From Siphlonurus alternatus (Eukaryota; Arthropoda; Insecta; Ephemeroptera; Siphlonuridae): 64,000 bases of DNA. The notes beneath the pieces are model-generated. The model worked only from the letters and a program-made list of their open reading frames with translations, ran no database searches and was not told the origin of the DNA. A program made the position numbers and the translations under genes. Of the stretch, positions 20,016 to 34,028 are shown piece by piece. Numbering within the stretch: position 1 is the stretch's first letter; each line of letters begins with the position of its first letter. Location: positions 30,839,675 to 30,903,674 of the forward strand of contig OX463781.1 in NCBI GenBank assembly GCA_949825025.1, written 5' to 3'.

Positions 20016-23000
20016 ATGTCGTCTTCAGTGGCGGCGGTTGAGAGCACAAGCAGCTGCGAGGCGAGTGCAGGGGCTGGCGGGGACGCTGGTGCTCCGAGCG
20101 TGCTCCGCGGACACAGTGGGAGTAGCGGGGGTGGGCGCTCTGACAGCGGCTCCGTGGAGCTGCCCTCGGCGCTGATCGCCGCAATGGGAGACACGCGCGG
20201 CTCGTCGTCGGCCAACTTAACGGTCAACGAGTACGGCGCCTCATCGCGGTAAGAAATTTCATGACCTAGCTCAGCCATTGGTACCTTGGTCTAATTGTGT
20301 TCAATCCATAGGGTTTACGGGCGATCATCACTCGATTTTCCACAATCAGCTCCTCTTCTCCCGAAAGTTCGTCTCACACCAATTGACAGGCAAAGATTAA
20401 CAACGTTAGCAAAATTAATGAAAGTAGAAATTGGTGCAACTGCATTGGATTGTTGTGAGGTTTTTAGCAATGAAATATTGGAGGATTTTCCTACACAGAT
20501 TTTTCTACAAGAACCAGGAATTTTAGAGGTATGAATCTTGGTATAACGTCGTGCTTGGAAATATGACTGATATGACATATTTGTTTTTATTGTTTTTTTG
20601 CGTCCTTTTTTGCTATGTATGTTAATTTTTTTGTATAATTTTCAGACTCTTATTAGCATTGTGGAAAGTGCTGTAAAGATTAAAGAGCAAGAGGATTTGA
20701 CGATCAATGCTCTCAAATGTCTCTGTAAAATATCAGAAAAGTTGATGGTTCAACTCCACAAGTACCAAGACCCAAACCTGGTTGCTGACTCTGAAGAGGT
20801 ACGTTCTTGCTCACATCTCTCCATTCTGATATTAATACCCACTTTGTTGCTCCAGGTATCAGATGCTGCATTGCCTCATCGCTCGTGGTCGCTGCTTGAG
20901 ACGTGCTGGGCGGGGCTCTCAACAGCCTCGTTGTGTCTGCGCACCTCAGACCGGAGTGGCGTGCTGGTTGAGGCCCTTCGACTGCTACGAGCATGTCTCG
21001 CCATCCACACTGCCTTCTTCCCCAGTACATGTGTCTCAGAGCTCAGTCGGCTCTCTCTGCTACTGGCTGATGTGGCAGCAAGCAAACCTCCAACATTCGC
21101 CTACCTGCAGGTCAGTTTCAACCTTACAAAATTTCAATCTATAAGGCCCTTGCATGTGACTTCAGATCTCGAGTTGTAACGACTGACAGCAACCTTGTTG
21201 GTGGAGCTACAGCCATGTCTTATGTCTCAGAATAGGACAAAAATTTAAAAACAAAAATTAAATTTTAAATGAAACTCTAAGTTCTGAGGTGTGCAAAAGT
21301 TTGCAAATTTAAAATTGTAAAATTGTACAGTTTTTTCACCTCACATTTTTTATTTTCGTTTTAAATAATTTATAATAATTATTATTTTTTCCTACATGCA
21401 GAATTGTGTACTATTCCACTGCCATGTAATGGTGGCCTGTTTGTAGTTTGCACTTATCCCCTGTAAAGTAGGCTGATTGCGTTGCTCATGCAAGCGTGTT
21501 ATAAGTAAAGTTCATTGAGGGAACCTTTTTTTTTTTTTTTCCTGCAGCTGCTTTTCTTAAATATAATATTACAATCTATTTGTGCTGATACATTTTTTGT
21601 GTGTTTGTTTATTTTTAGGTGTTGCAATTGATAAAAAAATATGTTACACAACGACGTTCAGTATTAAAGCAATCAGACATTTTAAAGAAAATTGTACAAG
21701 ATGCTGTCATCAATGCTGGAGTTTGGTGCCTCAATCCTGAGTTAGCCCAGGAATTCATTATTATCTTGAAAGACATTCCACAAGATGAAGAGTTTTGGAA
21801 GATAGTTGGTGGAGTTACTGACCTATGTCAGGCACTCACTTCTGCAAACTTTCTGATCACACCTTCAGGCACAGGGTAAGTTCAACTAACTTACTTAGCA
21901 CAATATTTTACAAATATCTCTCTCTTTGCTAGCCTATACAGAGCAGAGTTGAATAGAAGCTGTTTCACTATTGAATTTTTCCTCGCACATAAAGATTTTT
22001 CACCCTTCCCTTCTTATGAGAAATAGATTTTGCTCAAAAATATTAAGTAATGGACAACCTGCATGAAATTTTTTTATTGTAGAAATGAATAGAGGGTACC
22101 AAGTTATGCTACTATGAATTTTTTCAGTTTTTTTTTTTTTTTTAAGACCCAGAACTATTTTTAAATAATTATTAAAAGTTCCGTAAATTAATTTGGCACC
22201 CCTGAATCCTTAATAAAAAGGATAGGGACTGAACGCCTATTGGCGCCTTCAGGGGGTGTGGCCGCACTTTCAATAATCATTTAAAAATAGTTCTGGGTCT
22301 CAAAAAAATCTGAAAAAAAAAATTCAAAGTGGCATTATTTGGTACCCTCTATTCATTTCTGCAAGAAAAAAATTTCTTGCAGGTTGTCCATTATAATGAA
22401 TTAGAGATAGTGGAAGCAATTCAGCTCTCACTTTTGGTCTCTTTTTTTTTCATTGAAGTAGTTCTAAAAAGTAAAGCATCTTAAATTTTCGTATTTATAA
22501 TTATGATTTAAAATTTATTTAATTATTTTTTTTCAAACTGAGTAACAAATTTGAACAGTTTGATATTTCGTATGCTAGCTGAGCTAACTGTGTTTTCAGG
22601 GTAAGTCAGCAGATGATGGAGGAGTCTCTGATGAGCCTCGACTTTCTGCCGGACCTGCTGGTGACTCGGCAGCTGGTGGAGACGATGGCACGTGCCCAGG
22701 GCTGGGAGACTCGCTCCCCCCTCCTCGCCTTGCTGGCTCATGCCAATCCTGAAGTGCAGGCCCAAGCTTACCAGCACTGCCATCAGGTGGTGCTGGCCAG
22801 CATTGGGATGCAGCAGGCCAGGGACCCAATCTCATATGTCCCAGACAATGTCTCCTTCCTTGCAGATGAAAAGGTCCTTCAGGAAATTGTCTGCTTTGGC
22901 CTTGAACATGAGAATCAAAAGGTAGGCTTTACATAATTGTATATTTTTTATTTATTTTTCTGTACTGCTTCAGCAAGTCCAGAAATTTGAATTATAATGT

Positions 23001-26000
23001 AGAACAGCCATTAGAGAAAAGTTTCTGGCTCTCTATTTTATAGATTAAATTTTGTAAATAGTATATTGATACATCTGCAGCAAAATATTTAATTTGCAAA
23101 TTCTGGTTTCATATAAAACATTCACTTGGCACTTTAATTTGAAAGATTGTACATAATGAGGTATGAAACTTACAACAATGGACTTTCTGGTTTTGCACTT
23201 TACCTTAATATTTTGGAATTCACAAAATGAACATCTCTGCCATGATATTTTGCAGCCAAATACTATATAATTAAAATAATAAACTTGCAAATTCCCGTAT
23301 AATGTATTATAATATTTATTTTCGTTAATATCATTTCATTATTTATATTAATTTTTATTCCTTCACAGGTCAAAGGAAACGCAGAAGATATTCTGGTGCA
23401 AATGATCAGATCCCGTTTGCTCATACCTGCTGTATTATGGAGCAAAATATCAAGCTGCTTGGCATTCCTGATCCCAATCTTAGCCAGCAAAATAGGCTCA
23501 AGTAAGGCATTACTTCGAGCTCTACTTTCGTACTTAAATCCAGAGAGTCAAAATGTTGACACATTCCAGGTACTATTCAATATTATTATCTTTATTGCAT
23601 CAAAGAGAAATTAATTTATTTTAATTTCAGTGCGTGAGAGGCAATGCCTGCCTGCTCTTCAGCCGTGATGAGGCTGTAAGGACTGAAGCTACAAAAAGAC
23701 TGCTGTGGATCATTGAAAAACATCCTCAAAGTTTTGAAAAATGGCCACAAATCTCAACCATCCTAACAAATTCTGAAATTATGTCATCTTTGTGTATTGT
23801 TACTGATCCAATGATCTTGAGTAACAACGTGTCAACAATATTTTATAATGCAAGTTATATTTATTACTACCATATTCTAATCATTAAGGGGTGGAATAAT
23901 CTTTTTCTTTTTTTTTTTTTTTTTTTTTAATTAGAAGTTTCTACATTATTTATGTAATTCTTTCTGCCTGCATTATTTCTTGCAATGAGCTTAGCACTTT
24001 TTCATGACAGTGATCCTGTTGTCTCCCCTCTTCTAATTTTTGTAATACATTGATTCTCTTGCTGTCTACAGGAGTCAAGTCTGCGAGAGATAGTTGGTCT
24101 ACTGAGCGAAGGGTGCTCTGAGCCAAGCGTGCGCCACTCTGCATTATGTCAGCTGGCGGCTATGTTACAAGAGCCACGCCTGCTACCCGCATTTCTTGAG
24201 GCCGGTGGAGTGGAGGCGAGTGTAAACCTACTGGATGTTGCACTGGTAAGTCTTTGCTCTTGTGTGAGCTCTTCAATTTGTATAATAAGTAAGATATTAA
24301 ACTTTTCTGTAAATAAAAACTGCTCTGTTTGTAGATAATTTTATAATTAATTATTAATTTTTTACACTTAACAGACAACTTTTAACTTAACACTTAATCC
24401 TTATTTCTATATGCAATAATGATCTTCAGGGTAAATTTTTAGCAACCCGTATTGCATAGATTCTGAATGTGCTCTGTTATAGGTCCAACACAAAACAGAT
24501 GTCCTCTCCAAGAGCGTCAAGCCAATCATCATCATTCTCAGCAGAGTTCTCAGTACCCAAATTTCCCTCTGCCATACCTTAGCTCAAGATGAAAATTTAC
24601 TTTTCAATTTGATGAGATGTAAGTATGTTTTTGTAAAATTTTAGAACAGATTTATTTGATCACTTGATTACAAAGTAGTTCAAAGTAGTTCAGCAACAAC
24701 GAAAAGTTGATTATACCATTTTTTTTTTTTTTTTTTTAAAGTCAGTAAAAATATTAGCTATAATTTTCATGTAAGACTTTTAAACTGAGAGGTGGACTGG
24801 AGCATCTTCATTGAATGTCTAAGAGCTATGTCTCTTTAATGTAATATTTTTATTCCACACAGCAATGTTCCTGTACTCGAGCATCGACCCAGACTTCAGA
24901 CAGCATCACTCTGTGGTGTTGGCGCTACTTCTATTCTGTGACTTCCTGCGCCAAAAGCCGTCACAGTCTTCTGAGGAGAGGTTGGTGCTGCCTTGGCAGC
25001 TAGTGCAGGGACTGAGTCTGCCACTCAGGGTAGGCACCTACGCCAAGGTCAGCAGTCACAGCCGGCCTGACACCTGGCAACGACTACGAGCCATGACCGG
25101 ACCTGATACTAAGAACCTGAACCTGCTGCTGAGGTGCCACCTGACCCTAGAGAAACTGGGCACCCTAGAGAACAAGACTGAAGTGGAGGTGAGTACTGTA
25201 CATAAAGTAATAAAAATCTGAACACTATGTAAAAAATAATATTTAATCTTCAACATTTAAAGTTTTAAAAAAATCATTAATTAAAATAATGATGTGTTAA
25301 TTTGTCAAGTCAATATGAAAACAAAAATTATGTCTACATTTTAAAGAGTTAACAAGATTGCAATTTCTAAATTAACCAATATCAGTGATACAAAATGCAT
25401 ATCCTTCAGTAAAAAATTAATTAATTTAAGAAGGAAAAAAATAATTGAAACGCATAATGATATTTACAGTAAATAAATATAATACCAAAACTTTAATTTT
25501 TCTTTCTCCTAATTAATTTCAATTTGACAGCGTGTTGGTCACCTTGGGATGGAGGAGGTCCGTCTACTGCTGCAGTTTGACGCGGTGGCCAGCCTGCGAG
25601 GGGCCCTCTACTCAATCCAGACGGCCACGAGTCACGCACAAGTGCTGGGAGCCCTGCCAGTGTTGGCCAGCTACCTGCCCTGTCCCCTGTCTGTCAGCCT
25701 CACAAGCCTGCCCTGGAAAGAGAGCTTTGCGAGGTTCCTCAGCCAGCCACCTGCTACCCAGGCAGACGCAACCCTCCTGGAAGCGGTGGTGTCCTTGCTA
25801 GCCCAGCACGGGGCTGCAGAATGGGTCAATTGTCAAGGTAAGAGAGGATGAGATAGAAGTTTCCTTTCATGTAAGAATGTGGAATTGAAAACTCTAACTC
25901 TGCTTGTGTTTATTAACCTTATTCTGAACTCTTAACAGCAGTTCAGGCAATTTAAATGCAAAGAAGTGTTAGTGTTTTAATTTATTTACTAACAATGTAC

Positions 26001-29000
26001 CTTAAATGTGAACTTTTTTTTTCCATTTGCCAAACACTATAGCACAATATTTTGCATGAAAAGTCTTAGATTTTGAACCCCCCCTTAACTAATTGATATT
26101 TTGTGTAGACATAGCTTCGAAACTTGACCCTCACCAGCCCTCCATGGTGCAAAGCTTCTTGCCGCTACTGCAGAGCTCTGCGGACGAGTCAGATGAGAGC
26201 TCGGCAGCACAGGTCATCATCACCCTGTGTAGGTGTCTCCGCAGCTGTGAGGACTCTTGCAACACTGGTAACACTCAACTAAATCAAACTGTAGAGCTCA
26301 AGTAACAGCCTCTTTTTCTTAGCACTCCTGCGGAATGTTCTCCAATGCCTTGCTCAGCTGACCAGGGTACACAACGTTCAGTTGAGCTCCAGATTAATGG
26401 CAGATTTCATAGCTCCATTAGTGAACATTGTTGGTCGCTTCAGTGTCGAGGGCTCATTTGTTAGTTACGGATTAATAGAAGAAGCACTTCAATGTTTATG
26501 CCTTATCCAAACAAACAATCTGCCAGTAAGTATATAATAATAATAAATTTATGTTAAATTGTCACTTATATTTTTGTTCCTCATTTTATTGCAGAATTTT
26601 ACACACCACCTCTGTGCCTACAGTGAAAATTGTGACATTTTTAATGTTTTGATAAAAATCATTTCAAGTGATAAAACTACTGCCAAAGCAAGCGCCTTAT
26701 CTTTACTAGCAGGTCTTGCCACTTGTAACGGTATGAAGAACAATACAATGGATTTAGCTGCTTACATCCAGAAATCATTAAGGTTAATTAAAATTTCGAT
26801 TTCAATTTTATTTTTTTAGGATTTGTGATGGCAGCATACTTACGTTTTGATTTCTTTTTTTACAGTCTTGCTATGGACAAGAATGAAACATGTTTAGTAC
26901 GACAGCAAGCCATTACATTTCTCTCCTCAGTTATTAATAATCCTGTAAGTCTAATTAATTATATCAATGGGCTTTTTTATGTTAGAAATTGTGCTCAAAA
27001 TTTATGAGATCTCTCTGTATGTCAGTAAGTGAACACAATAGCGACTTAATGGCACTTCTTTTTCGCAGGTGACAATACCTGACGTTGATGTCTTTATAAG
27101 TGTGCTCTCTGAGAACCAGTGGTTTGAACATGTCTCGGAGCTTGGAAGAAACTTGTACCTGAAGGAAATATTCCAGTTTTCAAATTTTGACAATCTCACA
27201 TCACCCTCAGGTGAGAATAAGTTTTTTTTTTATTAAATTTTACATCAAACTAATTAATTATTTTAAAAACAGGTTCTCCGAGTAATTTGCTTAGGCAGAT
27301 TGTGACCCCTGAATATTTGGCTTCTCACTTCACATTCCTATACAATCTGAACGTTGCTGCTCCAATTACCATGATGAAAAAAATAAAAGAATTTGGATTA
27401 TTCCGTCAAGCTCTCAAGTACGTACAGTGATGTAATTCTTTTACAAAAAACAATCTTTTAATTTTAATTTTTTTTATTTAGAGTGCTGTCTGATTGCTTG
27501 GTTGATACCTCTATCCTGAGCCAAGGAATTTGCAACCTTATCAACCAATCTGCCAACTTGCTAGCATTCTGTCTGATAACTGACGAGGAAGACGAACTTG
27601 CCAAGGAGTTGAGGAACTTCCCATATTTACCACCACAAATTTTGAGAACGCTGAAACTACCTGGTAAGATAACCACAAGGAAGTACCAATACAGTAGCTA
27701 TTGTACTTCTTTCTACTGGGTGTCAAAGTAAAATTCTTCCACAATACATGTTATTTTTGTGTGTTCTTTTACATCATAGCAAAAAATTAAATTAAAATAC
27801 TTTTTATTCCTTAGAATTTGAGCAACTGTGCTCTGCCATATTCTGGCTGCTAGTTGCAATGGAGCAAGCAGGCCACGGTGCCCCCTTTGTCTTGGCATTC
27901 CAACAAGGTCTGTTCTGGGTCCCGTTATGTCGGGCTCTCTCTGACCCAGAATTGGGACGAGCCGCGTTGCTGCTCACACGGGCCCTGTCCCTTCAGACCA
28001 AGGCCTCAAGACCAGCAAAGGCATCACAAGAGGTAGGATTTTTTTTTTTTTTTTTTAAATGGACTTGAGTGAAAAAATAAATAAATAAATAAGCATTCCA
28101 AGTTTTATGTATGAAATAATTTTTGCTTTATCATTCAAGCATAAGTTACTAAATTAATTGATCTAATCGCTGTCACATTTTTTAAAAGTTGAAAACATTT
28201 TCTAACATTTTAACGCTGATTAATTTTCTTGCTATAAGAATGATCCCATTTTGCTTACAGGTAGACGCAGGATGTGCCCGATTGTGCGCTGGTCTGTCGC
28301 TGCTGCTGCAGAGAGAGGAGACCCACCAGGGGGCAATGGCTGCTCTAGCAGGACTGCTGGCAGGTTGGCCGGAGGCTCGCAGCCGTGCTCTGCGTCAAGG
28401 GCTGCTGGAGAGTGTGGTGGTAGCACTCAAACACTGCCTGGCTGGATTGCTCCTCGTGCAGGACTCTCGACAGCTAGCCTCCACCCAGGTAACTTCCTTC
28501 TAGCACTACCATTATCCTGCAGACTTGTAACACCTTCTAATATTCCAGGCTCATCCTCTGATTGAAGAACTAATTGACAGTTTTGAATTGCTAGTGGGAT
28601 TTTTACTCAATGATTTATCAATTAAAAAATCTGCAAGTGAAACTATTTTAATAGAAGAAGTGAACAATTTGTGGCCTTTTTGTCTCTTAAATGTAAAACT
28701 TCGAGATGCCACAGTGAAGTTTTTAGCGGTATACACAGCTGGGTGTGAAGAAGGTAAGATAATAAATTTATATAGTTAATGTAAGATAATAAATTTATAT
28801 ATTAAACGGATTGCTTCTTCATTTTTTAAATTAAAACTTTATGCCAACTTTTTTTATGTAACCTAGTGATGTAAGTAGTTTATTAAATCATGTGACTTAA
28901 AAAACAAATATTTTTTTTTTCATTTTTATATACTATGAATAATAATTACAGTATGTGATTATTTGTGCAGCGTGTGTCTCACTGTTGCTGCGACAGCAGA

Positions 29001-30620
29001 AGGTGGGTGGAGTGAAGGTGAAGCGCTGTCCCTCCAGTACCTCGCTCTTCCACCAGGTGGCTCTGCTGGTGGTCAGAGAGCTCGGCAGTGGCTCTGACTC
29101 TCCCCTACACCTCGCCCTGCGCACCCTCCGTCAGTGCTGTACCTCCTCTGAGTGCAGGGCAGCCCTCGCCAAGGTACTACTGAGAGTTCAAGTCAAGCAT
29201 GAGCATTGGAAAACTTCCATCGCTATGAAACTAATGTCAATGTGTAACATGATATACTGCAACAATCTGTTATCAATCCTATTTTACAATGTAAATTTTA
29301 GAGGTTTGAATGTTCCCTGTATATTTAAAATTGAGATAGAGGGGATGAATTTTACTACTTCTTGTATGTTGAATAGACGAATGTTCTGCGTGAGGTGTTT
29401 GTGAGTGGCTCGGGACTGACACGTCTGCCGCCGAGTACACAGAGGGCAGCACTGCTGCTGGTTGAGAGGTTCACCAGACATGCAGAAGGACAGCTAGCTG
29501 TAGCCAGGGTAAGTCAGCCTACTTCATTCATAATTGTGTCATCCAAAATAATTTTGTCATATTTTTATAATGGAAAATATTGAAAATATGCATTATGTTA
29601 TGCAGAAGAACACAATAATATCCACATACTGTAATAATCTTTTAATGGTGAAAATCAAAATTAAATTAAAAAATTATAATTAACGTACTTTTATTATTTG
29701 TTTTTAGTGAAATAAAAATAAAAATGTTCCGTTTACAGATCCCAGAAGCTCTCGAGTCCCTCTCAGTCCGTGCCACGGAGATTAAGGGTGACGCTGAGCT
29801 GTCACTGCTGGCCACTGAGATACTGCGGAATCTCTGCTTCTGCCACGCCAACCGAGTGCTGCTGCTCACCTCAGGTAGGTGGAAAAACAACGCTAGTTTA
29901 TATTATTTCTTTTCCCATCTTTTAACATGTAACCAGAACAGAATTAATGATTATTACTTAATTTCCAAGTGTAATCTAAGATTATTTGTTTAGAGGTCAA
30001 AAGTTCAGAATATTACTAGAATTTGATTTTTGTGGAATTGAAATTTTACTTTTTCCCATATGAGGGGGGAAGGGGTGGAAAAGGGAAAGGGGGGGAAAAC
30101 TCGCCTACTCTATAGCATAAAATTATACATAAATAAATACCATCATAACACGTTCATAGTTGTTCATAGTCATGCCTGACTATGCCAATTAATGCCACAA
30201 CTTTGTAGTAATAAACTGAATATATCCAGAAAATAAATTTATGTTATTTTAGAGGAGCTATTTTTATAAGCTTGTTGATATAAAATAATAATATTTGAAG
30301 TAGGGGGGAAGCTCTCCATGTCCAAAATTTCTTGGAGATCTTTACTCCAGATGCAAACTTGGCCCACCAGCTCTGATGTGTTCTATTCAGGGCCGGTGCT
30401 AACTGGCTTTCTGCAAGTTCTTGGTCGTGCCGGGCCGCCCTGCGTGCAACTCGTGGCCACGGCACTGTGGAGTCTGGCGGCCAACCATCACCGCAGCAAG
30501 CAGGCCCTCAAAGTGGCTGGCTTCCATCAAGCCCTGAGCAAAGCCAGGCAGCGCTGTGGCAGCTGTCCAGACATAGCCTCTGTCCTGGACACTGCTCTGG
30601 ACACACTCACAGCAACTTAA
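20016..30620 (+). CDS. RTTN: Rotatin (RTTN / Ana3), armadillo-repeat centriole assembly protein
   Basis: 26 exons: 20016-20248, 20312-20528, 20646-20798, 20856-21110, 21619-21875, 22600-22921, 23369-23569, 23631-~23828, 24072-24245, 24483-24618, 24863-25188, 25531-25837, 26109-26267, 26323-26525, 26595-26782, 26866-26944, 27069-27210, 27273-27417, 27482-27663, 27815-28032, 28261-28488, 28549-28753, 28971-29173, 29377-29508, 29739-29874, 30391-30620; about 1742 aa. The segment DFPTQIFLQEPGILETLISI aligns by eye with a conserved early rotatin segment, and LTPIDRQRL precedes it as in human rotatin. The rest is leucine-rich helical repeats, ending in KQALKVAGF and TAA. Family role: centriole elongation and basal-body formation. 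Only the donor of exon 8 is uncertain: 23828 keeps phase but uses a weak site. Exon 1 is a Ser/Gly/Ala-rich linker, and the N-terminal rotatin domain expected before it is not found. Confidence 0.85.
22048..22393. mobile_element. Foldback MITE, family C, in rotatin intron 5
   Basis: A 346-bp inverted repeat with ends TAATGGACAACCTGCA and complement. The inner arms (ATGAATAGAGGGTACCAA, then AACTATTTTTAAATAATTAT) match the MITEs at 34742, 36991 and 39242. The centre is short and GC-richer. It does not interrupt coding sequence. Confidence 0.85.
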
Positions 30621-30886
30621 ATATTAATATGTGGTGACCAATCAGAAGCCGAATGTCATGCAAAGGGTTGAGAAAAATAGTTTTTTAATACTTTTAAATA
30701 TTTTTGTTAATTTTGAAAATTAACTTTGTAATATATACTAATTTAAACTTGTTACCCTTTAAATGCTCTATTTAATTGCATTTAATTTTCAGAAAGTTTA
30801 AATACTTTGTAAATATAATTATATAATTTTAAATTAATTAAATTACCTAATTTAAGTTTATTTTACTATACAATTTTATGACATAA

Positions 30887-30892
30887 AATAAA
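30887..30892 (+). other. Candidate polyadenylation signal of rotatin
   Basis: AATAAA lies 267 bp after the stop codon in an AT-rich 3' untranslated stretch. Other A/T-rich variants occur nearby. Confidence 0.4.
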
Positions 30893-33146
30893 TAATATGT
30901 ATATACTATCCAATACTAAAACAATGTGTATTTCTTTTTATAAATACATGCATATATGGTAATATAATATATAATATAATATATGGAGTCGATTTACATT
31001 TTATTTAATGATTTATTGTATTTTTCACAGATATCATTGGCAAATATTGTATTTTTTTCCATTTACTTGACATTTCAATCTATCATATAAAATAATTGTC
31101 AAAAGTACCACGATTGTCATATCGCAGAAAATAAATAGTTTTTGGTATGCTACTACCATGTTAAATAGGTGCTTTTTGCCTACATTCACGTGACGTCATA
31201 TTTTTGTGACGTATGGTGAAAGACCTCTATATGGAACATATTTATTCATTTATTTTTTTTTTTTTTTAATCTCATGCAAAAAGAAGTCTAAGCGACATAA
31301 AAGAATAAAAATTCCTTCTTGTTGTATACATGTAGGTATTTTGTACAGCTTAAAATTTATTTCTTGGCATGGTTTGTTGCGCCGCGCGTTGCTGTCTCGC
31401 TCGCATCTAGAGCTTACAAAAGAGGAAAAAGCGGGCGTGTGAAAGAGGCTATAAATTTACAGGACAGAATTATCGGGCGCGTTTTACGTTTCAACTCTCG
31501 CACTATATAGACAGAGAACGCCACTGCTGCGGTACGTGTTAAAAATCGAGAGATAGAGAGGAAGCGAACGAGAGAAATGAATTAGGCTCCTCCTCCCGCC
31601 CGTCAGGCTGATGTCTCAATCTTCTTCCCCTGCTGCTGCTGCTGCTGCTGCAGCCTCCAGACTTCATCACGGACTGTAATTTCGAGCACCTGCTGACCCC
31701 CTCCCCCGCCCGCGGCTCTTTGGTTGCTGCGCCTTCGTCCGTTCGCCGCTGCGGCCTTGGTTCACGATGCCGTGCCAGCCGCAACTTCCACCAATACCCA
31801 CGGAGGCCGCCGCAATTATTGGCCAATCTCACGCGCCCTCAGTAGATTATTATTACTTGGTTTATAAAGTTTAGTTTTTGATCTCTCACTCGGTCTGAAC
31901 ACGGTGAACACAAAAATTTCCCCTCTCCATCAATCCACGTTCCAGAGTAGAGTGCACGATTAATCGAAGTGAGAAAGCCCCAGCAGGGCTTGTCCGCTTG
32001 GACCACAAAAATCTTACCTTTAGAAACAAGATTGGGTTGATAACAAAAAAAATACATAAAAATAAAATAGTTAATTTTTCTTCACACGTTTCTTGTGGGA
32101 TCGTGTCCGGATTATTGTAGTGAGAAAGAAGAATTGGGGCTCTTATTTAAAAAAATATATTTTGTGCTCAACTTTTTTTTTTTTTTAATCAAAAGTATAA
32201 TGGTTGAAAATTCCTCAGAGATCGGAGATTGCTTATATAATATACTTCAATGTAATAACAAAAAAATGTTATATTGTTGCACTAAATAACCTAAAACTCT
32301 TAACATTGAACGAATAATATAAACAAAGTTAAAATAACGCTCTATTATATCTCATTTCACGCAAGCCTTTCTTTTGTTCGATCGCAAATTTACAATAAAA
32401 AGTGCCTGCACGATCCATCACAAGTCGATGACCTGGTGTCACCTGCACGCGGGTGGTGTCATTTGTGTCATCAAAGAATTGGTACAAATAGATATAATGG
32501 AGGAAGCAAGCACTAATGGTATATATATAATAATATTCTGCATGTAGGCATTGTAGCATTTATTCGAGGATTTCTTGTGATCTTTAGGAATCTCACCGCC
32601 TTGGCTACCATACACACGATCTCAAAAGGCGAGAGCGCGCCGAAATAATAATAATGGGAAAAAAAAAAAGTTGCGATCGCGGTCGGCTCCTTTGATGTTA
32701 GCACAGCTCTATTACCTGGGATAAAATAGTTGCTTTAAGTTGTGCATGGCTGATCCGTGCTGCCGTGGTCTGCTGCGATTGAATCATTTTCTCTGCGCGC
32801 GGCGTTAATGAGCTTACTAGCTGTTATAGTCATCATGCTACATAGCTATTATTTTGCACAAATAGAGGAGGGGGGAAGAAGTCTTCTACGTGCTGTGGCG
32901 GCTTATTTCTAAACTCAATTTATAGCACGTCAGAATCATATGATGAAGACTCAATTTCGTAAAACTATAGGCGGGGCATATCCATGCAGCCAGCGCGCAC
33001 TTCTGACATCATGCATACATACCATTCGCACGAGCTTGCGCGGCCGGACACTCTCTTATTTTAAATTATGGAGTACAATTTTACTATGCAGAACATTGAC
33101 ATCAAGCGTGTAACTTCTACACCTTTGTTTTATATTTAACGTATAC
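30893..33146. other. Intergenic region with a GC-rich, promoter-like patch at 31500-31830
   Basis: A TATATAG at about 31504 is followed by a GA-rich leader-like stretch and a GC-rich block with (CTG)7 at 31629-31652. A short plus-strand frame (MPCQPQLPPIPTEAAA, from about 31770) ends near a possible GT donor, but nothing links it to another exon. CACGTGACGTCA lies at about 31189. No gene is claimed. Confidence 0.35.
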
Positions 33147-33390
33147 GTGATAATTAGGGGCCGGATCGCCAGTTTTCCCAGTTTTGCCAAATTGTATTAT
33201 AAATGCTACATTTTGATTCTGACTTCAAAATAATGTTCACCACGAATCATGAAGTTTCATTGACAAAAATGCAAAAAAGTTTAAACTGAAAAAAAAATGT
33301 TTTTAAAAAGTGAGAACTCGAGAACTGTTTCAGTTTTTCAAAACTTTTTCCAGTTTTATAAAACTGGAAACGCAGTGTTGTCTAATAAAA

Positions 33391-34028
33391 TAGTCAGGGG
33401 AATAAGAGGAAAAAATTGACGAAATCGCGCGTTTAGTGAAGAAAGCGCGAATTTTTTTTTGGTGGTAGAGTTCACCCCAAAGATCAATTTTTTTGGCGGA
33501 GACAAACGAAAATGACCTTGGTTCGACCCCCCGTGACCTTTGACCTCGCGCATCTTAATTATTTTTTCCTGGCCATTCTATTGAAGTTAGAGAAATAATT
33601 TTAATTGCAAATTATTGGTATTGATAAAGCGATGATGACAAAAAAAAATGAGCATCCTAAACCAATTAATTTCAAAATGGCGGCTAATTAACTTAATTAA
33701 ATCATGAAATCTTGGATATTTTTAGTGAATTTCTCGTAACACCTGGCATTTATAATGAAAATAAACCTCAGTTAACACGAACAGACATTTATGAACGCAA
33801 TATTAAATTAATAAAATCATTAAATGCATATAATTAGGCAAATTATTGATTTAATTAAGTAAAACCAAGTAACACTTTTTAGTCAATATTGCAACATACT
33901 ATCGTTATGGTTGGATTTTCCACTGCAGTTGTGATGATTTAGTCAACTTAAGTTAATGTCTGTTGCATAAAGATTGAGACTACATATTTTCAAGTTGATG
34001 ACGTCAGCAAATACAAAATGGCGACCAA
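33391..34028. repeat. Left arm of inner 0.63-kb inverted repeat
   Basis: Begins TAGTCAGGGGAATAAGAGG and is mirrored by 41013-41639 with few differences. Each tandem unit carries a direct copy of this arm. TA lies at the outer boundary on both sides, so this may be a distinct TA-targeting element nested in the hAT-like one. Confidence 0.8.

Noticed and set aside
20315..20578. Minus-strand frames opposite rotatin exons, and likewise at 20713, 22523 and 22596
   Set aside because: Shadow frames of GC-rich rotatin exons. The plus strand has the splice sites, phase continuity and family similarity.
31539..31832. 97-residue minus-strand frame over the GC-rich (CTG)n patch
   Set aside because: Driven by the trinucleotide repeat and base composition. 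No splice partners or similarity.
32329..32559. Minus-strand frame with TRVQVTPGHRLVMDRAG
   Set aside because: Looks mildly protein-like but has no definable splice sites, partners or recognised family. Left unannotated.
33515..33545. tRNA-like GGTTCGACCCCCCG word
   Set aside because: No cloverleaf can be drawn around it, and it lies in the repeated arm of the inner element.
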